From NCBI GenBank assembly GCA_013375475.1, contig JABXKD010000001.1, forward strand, positions 1 to 64,000: 64,000 bases of DNA, read 5' to 3'. Positions 55,345 through 64,000 of the stretch are shown here, in pieces (the stretch's first letter is position 1; every line of letters starts with the position of its first letter). The notes under the pieces were generated by a model, which made no database searches, had not been told where the DNA came from, and saw nothing but the letters and a program-made list of their open reading frames with translations. The position numbers were made by a program, and so were the translations under genes. Source of the stretch: Promethearchaeota archaeon (GTDB lineage: Archaea; Asgardarchaeota; Lokiarchaeia; Sigyniarchaeales; SOKP01).

Positions 55345-55980
55345 CTATTCCTCTTCTTGAGGTTGCGTATCAATATCTTTCTTATCTTTCTTATTATCTT
55401 TGACTTCTTCCTCGTGTTGCTCTTTGATAACATCGCTAACTATGCTAATAATAAGAAGTACTGAAATTACAACTAGTAATGGAATCAATAAACCAGATTC
55501 AGTTAAAAAGATTTTCACCCAACCTATATATGGTATACCTCCTATAACCACTCCTATTACTCGAGATTCTGGGATATCGACTGCATCCGGTAAGGAGTTA
55601 GCATCCCCTTTAGTTCTGAAATACCAGGTATCGCCTATCTGATACTTATCGATAACGCGATGAACAATAGGTTCTTGAGGAGCACCGGGCCACAAACCTC
55701 TAGCGTCAAACACTATCACATCTCCGTCTTTATCTACGGCAGTTCCATTTTTTATATCATCTGCGTCCATTCCCGCTACGAATAATAGGTCTCCTTTGTG
55801 GATATTAGGTTCCATTGAGCCACTAATTACTACTACAATAGGAGACTCCGTATTAAAAGAAACTTGTAAGATAAAATACACCAGATAAGAACCAAAGAAC
55901 GCTGTAATTATCAATACTACTGCTATAATTATTTTTTTGTGAGGTATCGGTTTTTTAACTTTTTCGCTTGCGTTCTTCAT
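55345..55980 (-). CDS. Archaeal signal peptidase I (Sec11 type)
   Basis: Membrane serine peptidase that cuts signal peptides. One N-terminal helix (about 15-40) comes before SGSMEP with Ser55. The second motif is IVHRV with His107, and GDAN carries Asp126, a Ser-His-Asp set as in archaeal and eukaryotic ER signal peptidases, unlike the bacterial Ser-Lys pair. A second helix near 160-185 and a charged tail follow. It would process the exported surface proteins found in this window. Confidence 0.93.
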   Translation of the reverse strand: MKNASEKVKKPIPHKKIIIAVVLIITAFFGSYLVYFILQVSFNTESPIVVVISGSMEPNIHKGDLLFVAGMDADDIKNGTAVDKDGDVIVFDARGLWPGAPQEPIVHRVIDKYQIGDTWYFRTKGDANSLPDAVDIPESRVIGVVIGGIPYIGWVKIFLTESGLLIPLLVVISVLLIISIVSDVIKEQHEEEVKDNKKDKKDIDTQPQEEE

Positions 55981-56228
55981 GTATTACTCAATCGATTTTT
56001 ACATATACTCTTTCTCTTGTCTAAATAAATAAATATGCTAATATAAATTTTGTTCTAACAAGCTGATAGGATTTGATATATTATGTTGGGAGAATAGAGT
56101 CGATTTTTGATCAAATAGGTGTCTAGTAAATTTTGAGATAGTATTTTATAGTATACCATCTTAATCTACTAGTATTGTTTTCGTAATAACACAATTATTA
56201 AGAACTTTATTGGGTGAGGTGTTTCTAG

Positions 56229-56744
56229 ATGATTATGGAAGATCCTGTTTTAAAAGATTACATTATAGGAGATATTGTTAGAGAAGCTGAAGAAAAAGGA
56301 TTAGTCATAGAAAAAGTTTTTGTCGAAAATTTTATAAGTAATTTCATTAATGAATACGAACGATTACCAAAAAAGAACGAAATTAAACCTATTGTTTCAA
56401 GTTACCTTAAAATGCTTGAATCTAGTTCACCTGTTACAGAGATTCACCACGAATCTACTGTTCTTAAAGACAATTCTACTGTGATCGATCCAGTTGTTAA
56501 AAAATTCATTCAGAAAAAGAACTTGATTAATTCTATCAAGAACGAAGGGCTCTTTACCCACTCAGGAGAAATTTTAACAGTCCCAAAACCAATAGGACGC
56601 CGGTTATGTCCAATATGTACCAACGAAAATTGGTACAAAATTCACGAATCGATTGATAAAAACGATATCATAAGTCACTTTCCGCGAGTATATGGCAAAA
56701 TTTATACTTGCAGTGGCTGTGGTTGTGTATGGAAAGAAAGATGA
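56229..56744 (+). CDS. Zinc-ribbon protein with helical N-domain
   Basis: 171 residues. The N-terminal part is helical and acidic (EDPVLKDYIIGDIVREAEEK), and the C-terminal 50 residues form a zinc ribbon: CPICTNENW, then HESIDKNDIISHFPRVYGKI and CSGCGCVWKER. This ribbon is nearly the same as the whole protein at 20667-20855. The long form may add a protein-binding domain. A transcription or RNA-related role is likely. There is an ATG at 56235 as an alternative start. It stands alone. Confidence 0.72.
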   Translation: MIMEDPVLKDYIIGDIVREAEEKGLVIEKVFVENFISNFINEYERLPKKNEIKPIVSSYLKMLESSSPVTEIHHESTVLKDNSTVIDPVVKKFIQKKNLINSIKNEGLFTHSGEILTVPKPIGRRLCPICTNENWYKIHESIDKNDIISHFPRVYGKIYTCSGCGCVWKER

Positions 56745-56925
56745 ATCCACGAATGTGAAGGATTCAATTTTTTACTCGTTCTATAAGGTTTTACTCATTA
56801 CTTAATGAAAAATTTTAGTTAGGATTCCTATGTTTTTAAACTATAATTTTTAAATAGTTCTAGATTTAAAATTATAATATATTCAAATAAAGAAATTTAA
56901 GTATCAAGAATTAGGTGTATGAAAT

Positions 56926-57885
56926 ATGGAAGCCGATTATGCCATTATTCATAATCCCACTGCTGGGGGCTCAAACCAAGCAGTGAAAGATATGGAATAT
57001 GCAAAAAAGTGTTTAGACGATCTTAAACTGTCCTACAAATTTTTTAAAACGGAATATGCTGGTCATGCAATAGAACTAGCGTCTCAATTAGCTAAGGAAG
57101 GATATCGAGTAATTGGTGCGGGAGGAGATGGAACATGTAATGAAGTCCTCCATGGAGCAATTAGCTCAAAATCCGGTGCTTTATGCGGTTTCATTCCTAT
57201 GGGATCAGGAAATGATATTCCTGCAGTAATAGGAATAACTCCTGATATAAAGAGGGCTTGTGAAATAATTGCTGAAGGATATTCTAGTAAATCGGATATA
57301 GGATTCGCTAAGACTGATGAAGGTGTCGAAAGATACTTTCTAGGAGTTGGATCACAAGGTTTTGATGCTGAAGTGGCGAGAAGAGCAAATGAGAATCAAG
57401 AAAAAAATTATAATGCGATTGTTATCAAAACTTTATTCGCTTGGAAGAGTAGAGAAATTAAAGTTATAATGGATAACGATAGTTTTGAAGGAATGGCAAA
57501 TCTAACTGCAGTAGGAAATGGAGGTGCGTATGGAGGGGGAATGTATGTGTGTCAAAAGGCAAGTATAGAAGACGGGTTATTTGATATAAGCGTAGTAGAC
57601 ATAGGAAAAATAAAGCTCCTCTTTCAATTTAAAAGAATGTATAGCGGCTCGCTATTACCCCATCCTGATGTTTATGAGTATCAGAGCAAAAAGGTTCGAA
57701 TTGAGATGTTAAAATCTGAAGATAAGCCATATCTTTGCCAAGTTGATGGTGAAGTGTTAGGTAGTTTACCAGTTACTTACGAAACTATAAAAGATGGTTA
57801 CGAATTTATTCGTCCAAAAATTAATGAAGTCGCAGAAGCTTTTAAAGAGAAGTATGGACACTATTATTACGAATGTGATCATTGA
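56926..57885 (+). CDS. Diacylglycerol/sphingosine-type lipid kinase (YegS/DagK family)
   Basis: Phosphorylates a lipid hydroxyl with ATP. The DAGK catalytic domain has IIHNPTAGGSNQA at the start, then VIGAGGDGTCNEVLHGA with the GGDGT nucleotide motif and FIPMGSGNDIPAVIG. The C-terminal beta-sandwich follows, with LGVGSQGFDAEVARR. The length of 319 is normal. In archaea the substrate may be an archaeol-type glycerolipid or an isoprenoid alcohol. A SAM-dependent methyltransferase gene begins 27 bases later in the same direction. Confidence 0.9.
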   Translation: MEADYAIIHNPTAGGSNQAVKDMEYAKKCLDDLKLSYKFFKTEYAGHAIELASQLAKEGYRVIGAGGDGTCNEVLHGAISSKSGALCGFIPMGSGNDIPAVIGITPDIKRACEIIAEGYSSKSDIGFAKTDEGVERYFLGVGSQGFDAEVARRANENQEKNYNAIVIKTLFAWKSREIKVIMDNDSFEGMANLTAVGNGGAYGGGMYVCQKASIEDGLFDISVVDIGKIKLLFQFKRMYSGSLLPHPDVYEYQSKKVRIEMLKSEDKPYLCQVDGEVLGSLPVTYETIKDGYEFIRPKINEVAEAFKEKYGHYYYECDH

Positions 57886-57912
57886 ACTAAAAGCATTAAC
57901 CTAAAGAGAATC

Positions 57913-58539
57913 ATGCCTGACTGGGACGACATATTCGCTAAAAAAGGTAAATATTTCACAAAATCTCACCCCGATATGGAGAGAATAGCGAATATTTTTA
58001 GCGAAAATGGGATAAGACGAGTCTTAGATTTGGGTTGCGGAACTGGGAGGCATCTTTTATTTTTACTAAAAAAAGGGTTCGAAGTTTATGGTCTTGATGG
58101 GTCTCCGAGTGGTATAGAAATAGCAAAAAATTGGTTAGCTGAAGAGAATCTATCTTCGGAACTAGTTTGTCAAAAAATTGAACATAAATTTCCCTATATT
58201 GACGGGTTTTTTGATGCTGTAATCTCAATACAAGTAATGCACCATAATTTAATGAAGGATGTTCTGTTTACCGTCAATGAAATAATTCGCGTTTTAAAAC
58301 CAGGCGGCCATATGTTTCTTACATTCCCACTACTTCAAGGCTTTTACATTAACAAGCAAGACATGAAAAGGGTTGAGACGAGAACTTATATTCCATTAAC
58401 AGGTCAAGAAAAAGGACTTCCTCATCATTTTTTTACAGTTTCAGAAATAAAAAGAGTTTTTGGGGCTTTTCATCTATCGGAGATATACATTGATAAAACT
58501 AACCATCGCGCAATCTTAGGACAAAAAATTGAGACATAA
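57913..58539 (+). CDS. Class I SAM-dependent methyltransferase
   Basis: Motif I is VLDLGCGTGRHLLFLL, post-I ends in YGLDGSPSGIEIA, motif II/IV lies in FDAVISIQVMHHN and motif VI in IIRVLKPGGHMFLTFP. At 208 residues it is a single-domain small-molecule type. The target cannot be told from sequence. It shares direction and close spacing with the lipid kinase and could act on a related lipid, which is only a guess. Confidence 0.85.
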   Translation: MPDWDDIFAKKGKYFTKSHPDMERIANIFSENGIRRVLDLGCGTGRHLLFLLKKGFEVYGLDGSPSGIEIAKNWLAEENLSSELVCQKIEHKFPYIDGFFDAVISIQVMHHNLMKDVLFTVNEIIRVLKPGGHMFLTFPLLQGFYINKQDMKRVETRTYIPLTGQEKGLPHHFFTVSEIKRVFGAFHLSEIYIDKTNHRAILGQKIET

Positions 58540-58567
58540 TATTTTTGGTCAATTAACGACTATTAAT

Positions 58568-59737
58568 TTATTTAATATCTTTATTTGATCGCGAACGTAA
58601 ATACAATACAACAACAGCTATACCTACTATTGGGATAATAATTATAACGAATATGAATAATTCAGAGTCTAAGAGGTCAAGATCACCGCTCCACGGAAAG
58701 CTCCCTTGAAATGGATTGGTCCCTTCATAGTAATTATTATAAATAAATTGTTCTACAGTTTTCCCAGTTATCTCTAGACTGGTACTTGAGATATGAGAGA
58801 GATCGTCGCCGGTAGTGTGATGATATGGCCATTCAGCCGGAGTGTCCCAAAATTTAATAATTAAATCAGCTGATGGAATCCCATAATCTACGAATGCTAC
58901 ATGGTCGTCATATATTCTGTTAACTGTAGGATAAGAAGGAAACGCACTTGTAAAGCCTAATTGCCTTCCAGTCTCAAATAGTTCATCTAACAGTGAGGAT
59001 GTTGAATATGTCTCACTAATAAAACGGAGATTATCTCCTCCAACCATGTCTAATAAAATCATTGCATCAAAAGTTTCAGCAGAAGAATTATGAAAATTTT
59101 CTATATCTTGTACAAACTTACTAGAACCTTCACACCAATCCCAACCTGATAAACCAATACCAAAATCATAACCTTGATCCTCTGCATCAAAAAAGAGAAA
59201 CCAAATTTGAACAGAAAGATTATGTCTTTTTTCATATAACACCCTGGCAAGTTCTATTAAAACTGCGCTTCCACTCGCCCCATCATTTGCTCCAGGTACG
59301 GGCAAATCAGGATTTGTCGAATCCTTAGTAGCTTTAGCCCTAGAATCATAGTGAGTGCCTAGGATTAGGATGTTTGAATAATTTTCGTTCATTTTAAACA
59401 GAACATTTTGACAACCGATGGATTGAACTGTAAAATTATGAAGCGTAAAACTAATCATAGGATCGATTAATTGAAATTTATTTATAAAATATTGAGCACA
59501 ATCTTCCCTACCTTGAGTACCAGGTATTCTATAGTGTGTTGTGTTGATGTTTATTTGGTCGGCTACATAATTGTATGCAGTATCGCCATCGAATTGCAAT
59601 TCAATATTAATATTTGTGATCTCATTATCGTTAAATAAAAGGAAAATTGGAACGGTGATAGGTATAACTACTGCTAACGCAATTAATGTGATTACAATTA
59701 TTTTGTTAGATTTTTTTATTAAAACCACCAATACCAT
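58568..59737 (-). CDS. Membrane-anchored M28 metallopeptidase
   Basis: Aminopeptidase-type zinc enzyme. The N-terminal helix (IIVITLIALAVVIPITVPIFL) anchors it and the C-terminal helix (LFIFVIIIIPIVGIAVVVLYL) is followed by a basic end, so the catalytic body lies outside. Zinc ligands are visible in LGTHYDSRA, PGANDGASGSAVL, and FFDAEDQG. A likely catalytic-side His is in YDDHVAFVDYGIPSADLI. It would trim peptides at the cell surface. Confidence 0.9.
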   Translation of the reverse strand: MVLVVLIKKSNKIIVITLIALAVVIPITVPIFLLFNDNEITNINIELQFDGDTAYNYVADQININTTHYRIPGTQGREDCAQYFINKFQLIDPMISFTLHNFTVQSIGCQNVLFKMNENYSNILILGTHYDSRAKATKDSTNPDLPVPGANDGASGSAVLIELARVLYEKRHNLSVQIWFLFFDAEDQGYDFGIGLSGWDWCEGSSKFVQDIENFHNSSAETFDAMILLDMVGGDNLRFISETYSTSSLLDELFETGRQLGFTSAFPSYPTVNRIYDDHVAFVDYGIPSADLIIKFWDTPAEWPYHHTTGDDLSHISSTSLEITGKTVEQFIYNNYYEGTNPFQGSFPWSGDLDLLDSELFIFVIIIIPIVGIAVVVLYLRSRSNKDIK

Positions 59738-59799
59738 TTCGTGAAATTATTATATATTACCTGACAAAATTAAAATAAAAAAAAATAAAAAAATTGTGT

Positions 59800-60222
59800 T
59801 TAAGCGGGTTCGAAACCTAAATCAACTCTAGTTTCTCCTTTTAAATCTGTTTCAAGGAATTTAACTTTTACAGAAGTGCCAATTTTGATAGTTTCTGGAT
59901 GCTTTTCGTCAACCCCAATCAATTGTCCAGAAATCATTGGTCCTTCGTCAAGTTTAATAACTGAAAAGCAATAAGGATTTTTAATAGAATATCCTTTATC
60001 AGACATAAAAGTTGCTCCTACACCAATGCAAGAAAAGGCGGCTAGTTTTCCGTTACCTGACATTTCTATCCATTCGAGATTCGTGGAATTGCATTTAATG
60101 CATAGCTTTCTTGAGGGTACATAAGTTTCACCACAATCCTTGCATTTCGAGCCCATTAGTTTTCTACTTTGTAAATATTCTAAATAACTTTCCATTGTAA
60201 ACTCTTTTTCATTTTCTGACAC
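59800..60222 (-). CDS. DUF35 zinc-ribbon/OB-fold protein, thiolase partner
   Basis: Small protein that binds acyl-CoA and forms a complex with archaeal thiolases. The rubredoxin-like zinc ribbon is KCKDCGETYVPSRKLCIKC (Cys-x2-Cys twice), then an OB-fold with GKLAAFSCIGVG and PYCFSVIKLDEGPMISGQL. I chose GTG 60222, with GAGGTG six bases upstream; a longer frame to 60261 would run into the thiolase gene. It begins 11 bases after the thiolase stop in the same direction. Confidence 0.92.
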   Translation of the reverse strand: MSENEKEFTMESYLEYLQSRKLMGSKCKDCGETYVPSRKLCIKCNSTNLEWIEMSGNGKLAAFSCIGVGATFMSDKGYSIKNPYCFSVIKLDEGPMISGQLIGVDEKHPETIKIGTSVKVKFLETDLKGETRVDLGFEPA

Positions 60223-60228
60223 GATATA

Positions 60229-60234
60229 CACCTC
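60229..60234 (-). promoter_or_regulatory. Ribosome binding site that decides a GTG start
   Basis: Minus-strand GAGGTG six bases before GTG 60222, which removes the overlap of the DUF35 gene with the thiolase gene. Confidence 0.8.
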
Positions 60235-61493
60235 TATTTTTGATAAATTGTCACCACGCAAGTCGCTCCACTACCACCTAAATTATGTGTGAGCGCTTTC
60301 TCTACATCAAATTTTACTTGACGATTTCTTTCAGCGATACCTCTCATTTGTTTGAATATTTCCACGGCTTGAGCTGCACCAGTGGCACCTACAGGATGTC
60401 CTTTAGATTTAAGCCCTCCGGAAGTGTTCAAGGGTAAGCGCCCATCCAATTTAGATTCACCGTCACGAACGGCATCAACCGCTTTACCTTTTTCATAGAA
60501 ATCTAAATCTTCCATTGCTACCAATTCAGCAATTGTGAAGCAATCGTGTAATTCCGCAATCTGAATGTCTTTCGGACCAAGGTTTGCCATTTGATAAGCT
60601 TGTTTTGCAGCTTCTTTTGTTGCTACAAAACTCGTCAAACTATCTCGATCGTGTAAAGATAACGCAGCGCTGCCTTGACCTGTTCCAGTTATCCATATAG
60701 GTGTGTCGGTGAATTGTTTAGCTACTTCCTCTGCAGCTAAAAATACACAAGCGGCTCCATCGGTCACTAACGAACAGTCAAATAGTCTAAGCGGACTAGC
60801 GATCATAGGATTAGAAGAACTTTTGAGGAAATCGAATTCATCTTTCCAATCTGGAAGATCTTTACCCTGTTTTTCTAATTTAGCTAATTTATTATTCATT
60901 AAATCTTTTATAGATATTTGCATTTGAGCGAACGGATTCTGGGTTCCATTTTCATGATTTTTGATTCCAATTCTCATTAAATCTTCAGCAGTAGTTCCAT
61001 ATTTGTGGAAATGAGCCGAAGCGACAGCAGCATACAATCCCGGAAACGTTGCTCCAGCAGGATACTCAAATAAATTATCTGACGCTGTAGCTAAAGTATC
61101 CGTTACTAAGGTTGTAGATACCTCATTCATCGTTTCACACCCACCAACAGCGACTACATCATGAATTCCTGATGCTATTGCTAAAACTCCTTGTCTTAGA
61201 GCAATACCGCTACTAGCACATGCCCCTTCAAATCGAGATGCTGGTTTTGGAGATAATCCAACTAAATTTGCCATTTGGGGTGCGAGGTGTCCTTGATGGT
61301 TAAATAGATCTGAAGAATAGTTTCCGATATAGCACGCATCTACATTTTTAGGTTCAATTCCGTTATCTACCGTTTTGACCGCACTTAGCCAAGCATCGAC
61401 CCACAAATCGGGATTTCTCTTAAGAGGGAACAGTTTTCCAAATTGTGACATTCCAGCCCCAACTATCGCGACTCTTTTTGATAATTTTCCCAT
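60234..61493 (-). CDS. Thiolase (SCP2/acetyl-CoA acetyltransferase type)
   Basis: Condenses or cleaves acyl-CoAs. The nucleophile is Cys92 in FEGACASSGIALRQG. The second site is ELHDCFTIAELVA, and the last motif is GGLKSKGHPVGATG with the catalytic His. It is of the archaeal SCPx/thiolase type that needs a DUF35 partner, encoded just downstream. In many archaea such a pair also joins HMG-CoA synthase to begin the mevalonate pathway; that gene is not in this window. The other option is beta-oxidation with the MaoC protein at 61674. Confidence 0.93.
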   Translation of the reverse strand: MGKLSKRVAIVGAGMSQFGKLFPLKRNPDLWVDAWLSAVKTVDNGIEPKNVDACYIGNYSSDLFNHQGHLAPQMANLVGLSPKPASRFEGACASSGIALRQGVLAIASGIHDVVAVGGCETMNEVSTTLVTDTLATASDNLFEYPAGATFPGLYAAVASAHFHKYGTTAEDLMRIGIKNHENGTQNPFAQMQISIKDLMNNKLAKLEKQGKDLPDWKDEFDFLKSSSNPMIASPLRLFDCSLVTDGAACVFLAAEEVAKQFTDTPIWITGTGQGSAALSLHDRDSLTSFVATKEAAKQAYQMANLGPKDIQIAELHDCFTIAELVAMEDLDFYEKGKAVDAVRDGESKLDGRLPLNTSGGLKSKGHPVGATGAAQAVEIFKQMRGIAERNRQVKFDVEKALTHNLGGSGATCVVTIYQK

Positions 61494-61673
61494 TTTTTCA
61501 TCCTTACTTTTATTTTATATAAATTGATTTGAATTCATAGAATTGAATTTTCGAAAAATTATATTTGTTATTGTTTTTAGAATAAATTAAATTATTCATC
61601 ATGCCTTAGAATTTGTTAAGAGTGCTCTAATAAGATCATTAACATTTTTATCTATAACTTCATATAATAACTT

Positions 61674-62108
61674 ATGTCAAATTTAGAGCCAGTTAAATAC
61701 GAAGACTATAAGATTGGAGATTCGGCAAAATTTACAAAGACTATAACAGAGGAAGATGTAATGAAATTTGCTGAAGTTACAGGGGATTTTAATCCGATTC
61801 ATGTAAATCCTGAATACGCAAAGACTCAAATGTTTGGAAAGCAAGTTGCCCATGGAGCATTGAGCTCAGGTTTAATCTCAGCTGTTCTAGGAACTAAATT
61901 ATTTGGTCCGGGCATTCTATATGGTGGACAAACTGTCAAATTCATAAAACCCGTTTTTTTTGGTGATACATTAACAGCTATTGGTACTGTAAAAGAAAAA
62001 TTTACTAAAAAAGATGGAAAATTAAAATTCATCATCGCTGAAACAATTGTAAAAAATCAGAATGATGAAGTTGTAACTTCGGGAGAAGGTACTATAGTAT
62101 TCATTTAA
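61674..62108 (+). CDS. MaoC-family (R)-enoyl-CoA hydratase
   Basis: Hot-dog fold hydratase. The hydratase-2 motif is EVTGDFNPIHVNPEYA with catalytic Asp38 and His43, spaced as in PhaJ, then FGKQVAHGALSSGLIS and GQTVKFIKPVFFGDTL. At 144 residues it is a single hot-dog unit. It adds water to trans-2-enoyl-CoA. It is divergent from the thiolase, and both could work in acyl-CoA metabolism. Confidence 0.92.
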   Translation: MSNLEPVKYEDYKIGDSAKFTKTITEEDVMKFAEVTGDFNPIHVNPEYAKTQMFGKQVAHGALSSGLISAVLGTKLFGPGILYGGQTVKFIKPVFFGDTLTAIGTVKEKFTKKDGKLKFIIAETIVKNQNDEVVTSGEGTIVFI

Positions 62109-62112
62109 TTAC

Positions 62113-62124
62113 TTTTTTTTTTTT
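62113..62124 (+). terminator. Oligo-T terminator
   Basis: Twelve T residues start four bases after the stop of the MaoC gene. Confidence 0.55.
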
Positions 62125-62254
62125 CTACATAAGTTAGCTGATAATTACAATAATTATTATTAGTTAAATTTTGAACACAAAAGTTAACAAAAACAAGTTT
62201 AAATATTTGTAGAATATGTTTTTATTAATTGCTACAATGGTTAAAAGAAGATAA

Positions 62255-63433
62255 TTGAAAATGGAAAATAAGGATAATAATTATCGTAGAGTAAAATGCG
62301 ACCATTGTGGTTATACTTTTTACCCACCTTATCAAGATGACTGTACCTGCGGAAATTGTAAGCAATTTTCTAAAAACCTCTTTAAGCTCGTATATGGGAA
62401 AAACAATGTTACAAATAAAGTAGAAACTGAAGACACTAAAATCGAAACAACAAAGAAAACCAAAGGAACCGTTAAGAAAAAGATTCCTGATGAGCCTAAG
62501 AAGCTATTTTTTTACGGAATTGTTTCAAAGGAGAGAGTTCCAATATTTTATAACGATAAAAAATGCAAGTATATTTTAGCGTTAACAAATGATTTGGACA
62601 TTATTTCTTCGAGTATTTTATCTGGAACACTTGATAAAATGTTGATTTTTTTAGGAAACGGGAAAGAAGAAGAAGAAGAAAAAAAGTTAATAGCTCATTT
62701 TCTTGAAAGAAATGGAGTCATTCACGTTCTCGTAGGTAACTTTTCAGATAAAGATAGCAGTTGGATATTTACTCAAGTTTCGATGTTTTTCGATGATATG
62801 TTAAAAAAAGATAAAATTAAAATCAAAAAATTGTCTGAATTTGAAAAGCGTGAGATTTCCATCAAAATGAATATATATTTAAACCATATTGAAAAAGCAG
62901 TTGAATTAAAAGTTAAATTCGAAAAACCAAATTTCAAATATATAGACAATTGGCTTAGATTACATTATGTAGGATTATCCTCTGAATCGGTTGGGGTTAT
63001 TTCACTTCTTTTAGATAAAAAGAACATTCTAAAATTTGAAGAACAAAAACATTTTCAGCCGAATTCTGAACAACATATTTCTCGGATAGTTGAAGAAATT
63101 ATTGATTTTAGCGAATCAGTCATGACTGCAAAAATTGAAGTGATTTTAGCGAGTATTCTTGGTAATATGAAAGGATATCCAAGATGGATTTCAATAAAAT
63201 CAGGTTTTCAAAAATATTATTTCTTATCGTTTAAGAAACTCGATAATCAATACTTTTTATATTGTATTACAGAAGGAAATATTGAAAAACTGGAATCAAT
63301 GGAATCACTTTTATATTTATATCTAAAAGACGGCGTATGCAATAAATTTGGTAGTTCACTAAAAATTTTTAACCAAATGAAAAATAAAATTCGAGACATC
63401 CTGGAACCTTTTCCAGAAAGAAAATTTTATTAA
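62255..63433 (+). CDS. Zinc-knuckle protein of unknown function, possibly longin-like
   Basis: The N-terminus holds CDHCGYTFYPPYQDDCTCGNC, a likely zinc site, followed by a Lys/Thr-rich linker to about 85. The next part (LFFYGIVSKERVPIFY, then DIISSSILSGTLDKMLIFLG and a strand pair) looks like the longin/roadblock domains that serve small GTPases, which are common in Asgard genomes. The C-terminal half (WISIKSGFQKYYFLSFKKLD and on) may hold a second such unit. No catalytic residues are seen. The zinc site is clear; the fold is inference. Confidence 0.5.
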   Translation: MKMENKDNNYRRVKCDHCGYTFYPPYQDDCTCGNCKQFSKNLFKLVYGKNNVTNKVETEDTKIETTKKTKGTVKKKIPDEPKKLFFYGIVSKERVPIFYNDKKCKYILALTNDLDIISSSILSGTLDKMLIFLGNGKEEEEEKKLIAHFLERNGVIHVLVGNFSDKDSSWIFTQVSMFFDDMLKKDKIKIKKLSEFEKREISIKMNIYLNHIEKAVELKVKFEKPNFKYIDNWLRLHYVGLSSESVGVISLLLDKKNILKFEEQKHFQPNSEQHISRIVEEIIDFSESVMTAKIEVILASILGNMKGYPRWISIKSGFQKYYFLSFKKLDNQYFLYCITEGNIEKLESMESLLYLYLKDGVCNKFGSSLKIFNQMKNKIRDILEPFPERKFY

Positions 63434-63480
63434 ATTACCACGGAAAACACGAAATCCTTATAAATTTTATAGATAAAAGG

Positions 63481-63993
63481 TTATCCTATTATTCTCCGCC
63501 AATTTGAACTGATTTTGATATCTTCGATATCCTGAATCTGAATCGATGATGTCCACTTATAATTTTTTAACCACAATTTTCCAGGAAATGGTTGCCAACC
63601 TTTGGTTGGGGTAATAGAAAACTCAATAATATCTCTAGTACGAGCTAAATAGTATTCTCCGGCAAAAATCCCCTTTTTTTCATCGATTATACAGGAAAAT
63701 CTACCTTTTATTTTCGTTTTACTTCTTAGAGAGAATAAATTCGGAACTGCTGGAGAAAACTCGAAAGAGATCGTGTGATCCTCTTCGTTTCTTCCGGAGA
63801 TTTTATTTATCTCGTAATAACCAGAGTTATTTTTAAGGACAAAGTCAATGTTATTATCCGAAATCTTTAGGGATGGTGCATTTATTATTATTGGATCTAT
63901 ACTCCCGGTAAAGACGTTATTCCAATTACTAATTATCGTTTGTAAAGAATAATGAGCGGTATAAACGTCTCTTCCATTGATTTGAACGGGCAT
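63481..63993 (-). CDS. Hypothetical beta-rich protein, possibly cut by the window edge
   Basis: 170 residues from the ATG at 63993, but the frame stays open to the end of the window, so the true start could lie outside. The sequence is rich in strands and aromatic residues (HTISFEFSPAVPNLFSLRSK, GKLWLKNYKWTSSIQIQ) and has no cysteine motif or membrane helix. I do not recognise a family. The lipocalin-like or jelly-roll look is only an impression. Confidence 0.5.
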   Translation of the reverse strand: MPVQINGRDVYTAHYSLQTIISNWNNVFTGSIDPIIINAPSLKISDNNIDFVLKNNSGYYEINKISGRNEEDHTISFEFSPAVPNLFSLRSKTKIKGRFSCIIDEKKGIFAGEYYLARTRDIIEFSITPTKGWQPFPGKLWLKNYKWTSSIQIQDIEDIKISSNWRRIIG

Positions 63994-64000
63994 TTCTGTT

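Noticed and set aside
59806-59822. GGGTTCGAAACC-like sequence resembling a tRNA T-arm
   Set aside because: It lies in the coding end of the DUF35 gene (minus strand), and no acceptor or anticodon arm fits around it.

Overview
The window is strongly A+T-rich DNA from an archaeon, most likely an Asgard (Lokiarchaeia-like) genome. The archaeal markers are a HerA-NurA-Mre11-Rad50 operon, an Alba chromatin protein, a histone-fold protein, a Taw2-type wyosine enzyme and an archaeal Sec11-type signal peptidase. The Asgard flavour comes from a GIFT (IFT52-like) domain joined to a SAP motif, a degenerate small-GTPase-like protein, several 7-TM proteins of unknown role, and bacterial-type lipid and sugar genes next to archaeal information-processing genes. 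Genes sit on both strands in short operons. Many have clear Shine-Dalgarno motifs, and TTG and GTG starts occur.

Positions 1-14057 are the most unusual part. They hold the parts of an ATP-driven radical dehydratase/reductase of the HgdC/HgdAB (BadF/BcrA) type as separate genes: a COG3580-like subunit fused to the C-terminus of an FAD-linked oxidase and cut by the window edge, two activases, two COG3581-like subunits, and the 24-codon remnant of a third. Just downstream are a PlsC-like acyltransferase that lacks the catalytic histidine and two small helical proteins. These part types are the ones fused in the bacterial anaerobic ether-lipid enzymes PlsA/GeR. The cluster is interrupted by a surface protein, an SMC-like ATPase with a HEPN-like tail (a defence candidate) and a BspA/DUF285 repeat protein. 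Four copies of a 45-bp promoter-like repeat punctuate it, so it looks duplicated and reshuffled.

Positions 14-19 kb hold an unknown protein, a GNAT remnant and a methyl-transfer cassette (corrinoid protein, homocysteine methyltransferase, non-pyrrolysine MttB homologue), which together could move a methyl group from a quaternary amine or related donor to a thiol. Positions 18-40.6 kb are housekeeping and accessory metabolism: SGNH hydrolase, DMT, CaCA, GPH and MFS transporters, LmbE-like deacetylase, CrtI-like oxidoreductase, KDPG aldolase, class III aminotransferase, FGGY kinase, acyl-CoA ligase, Taw2, an HGSNAT-like membrane protein and the GIFT-SAP protein.

Positions 40.7-54.8 kb are nucleic-acid maintenance: Trm11-like methyltransferase, endonuclease III, a PIMT-like protein, a possible Mrr-type nuclease, HerA, NurA, Mre11, a short Rad50, histone and Alba. 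Positions 55-64 kb hold signal peptidase, a zinc-ribbon protein paralogous to one at 20.7 kb, a lipid kinase, a methyltransferase, an M28 peptidase, a thiolase-DUF35 pair, a MaoC hydratase and two unknown proteins. I saw no rRNA, tRNA, CRISPR array or complete insertion sequence.
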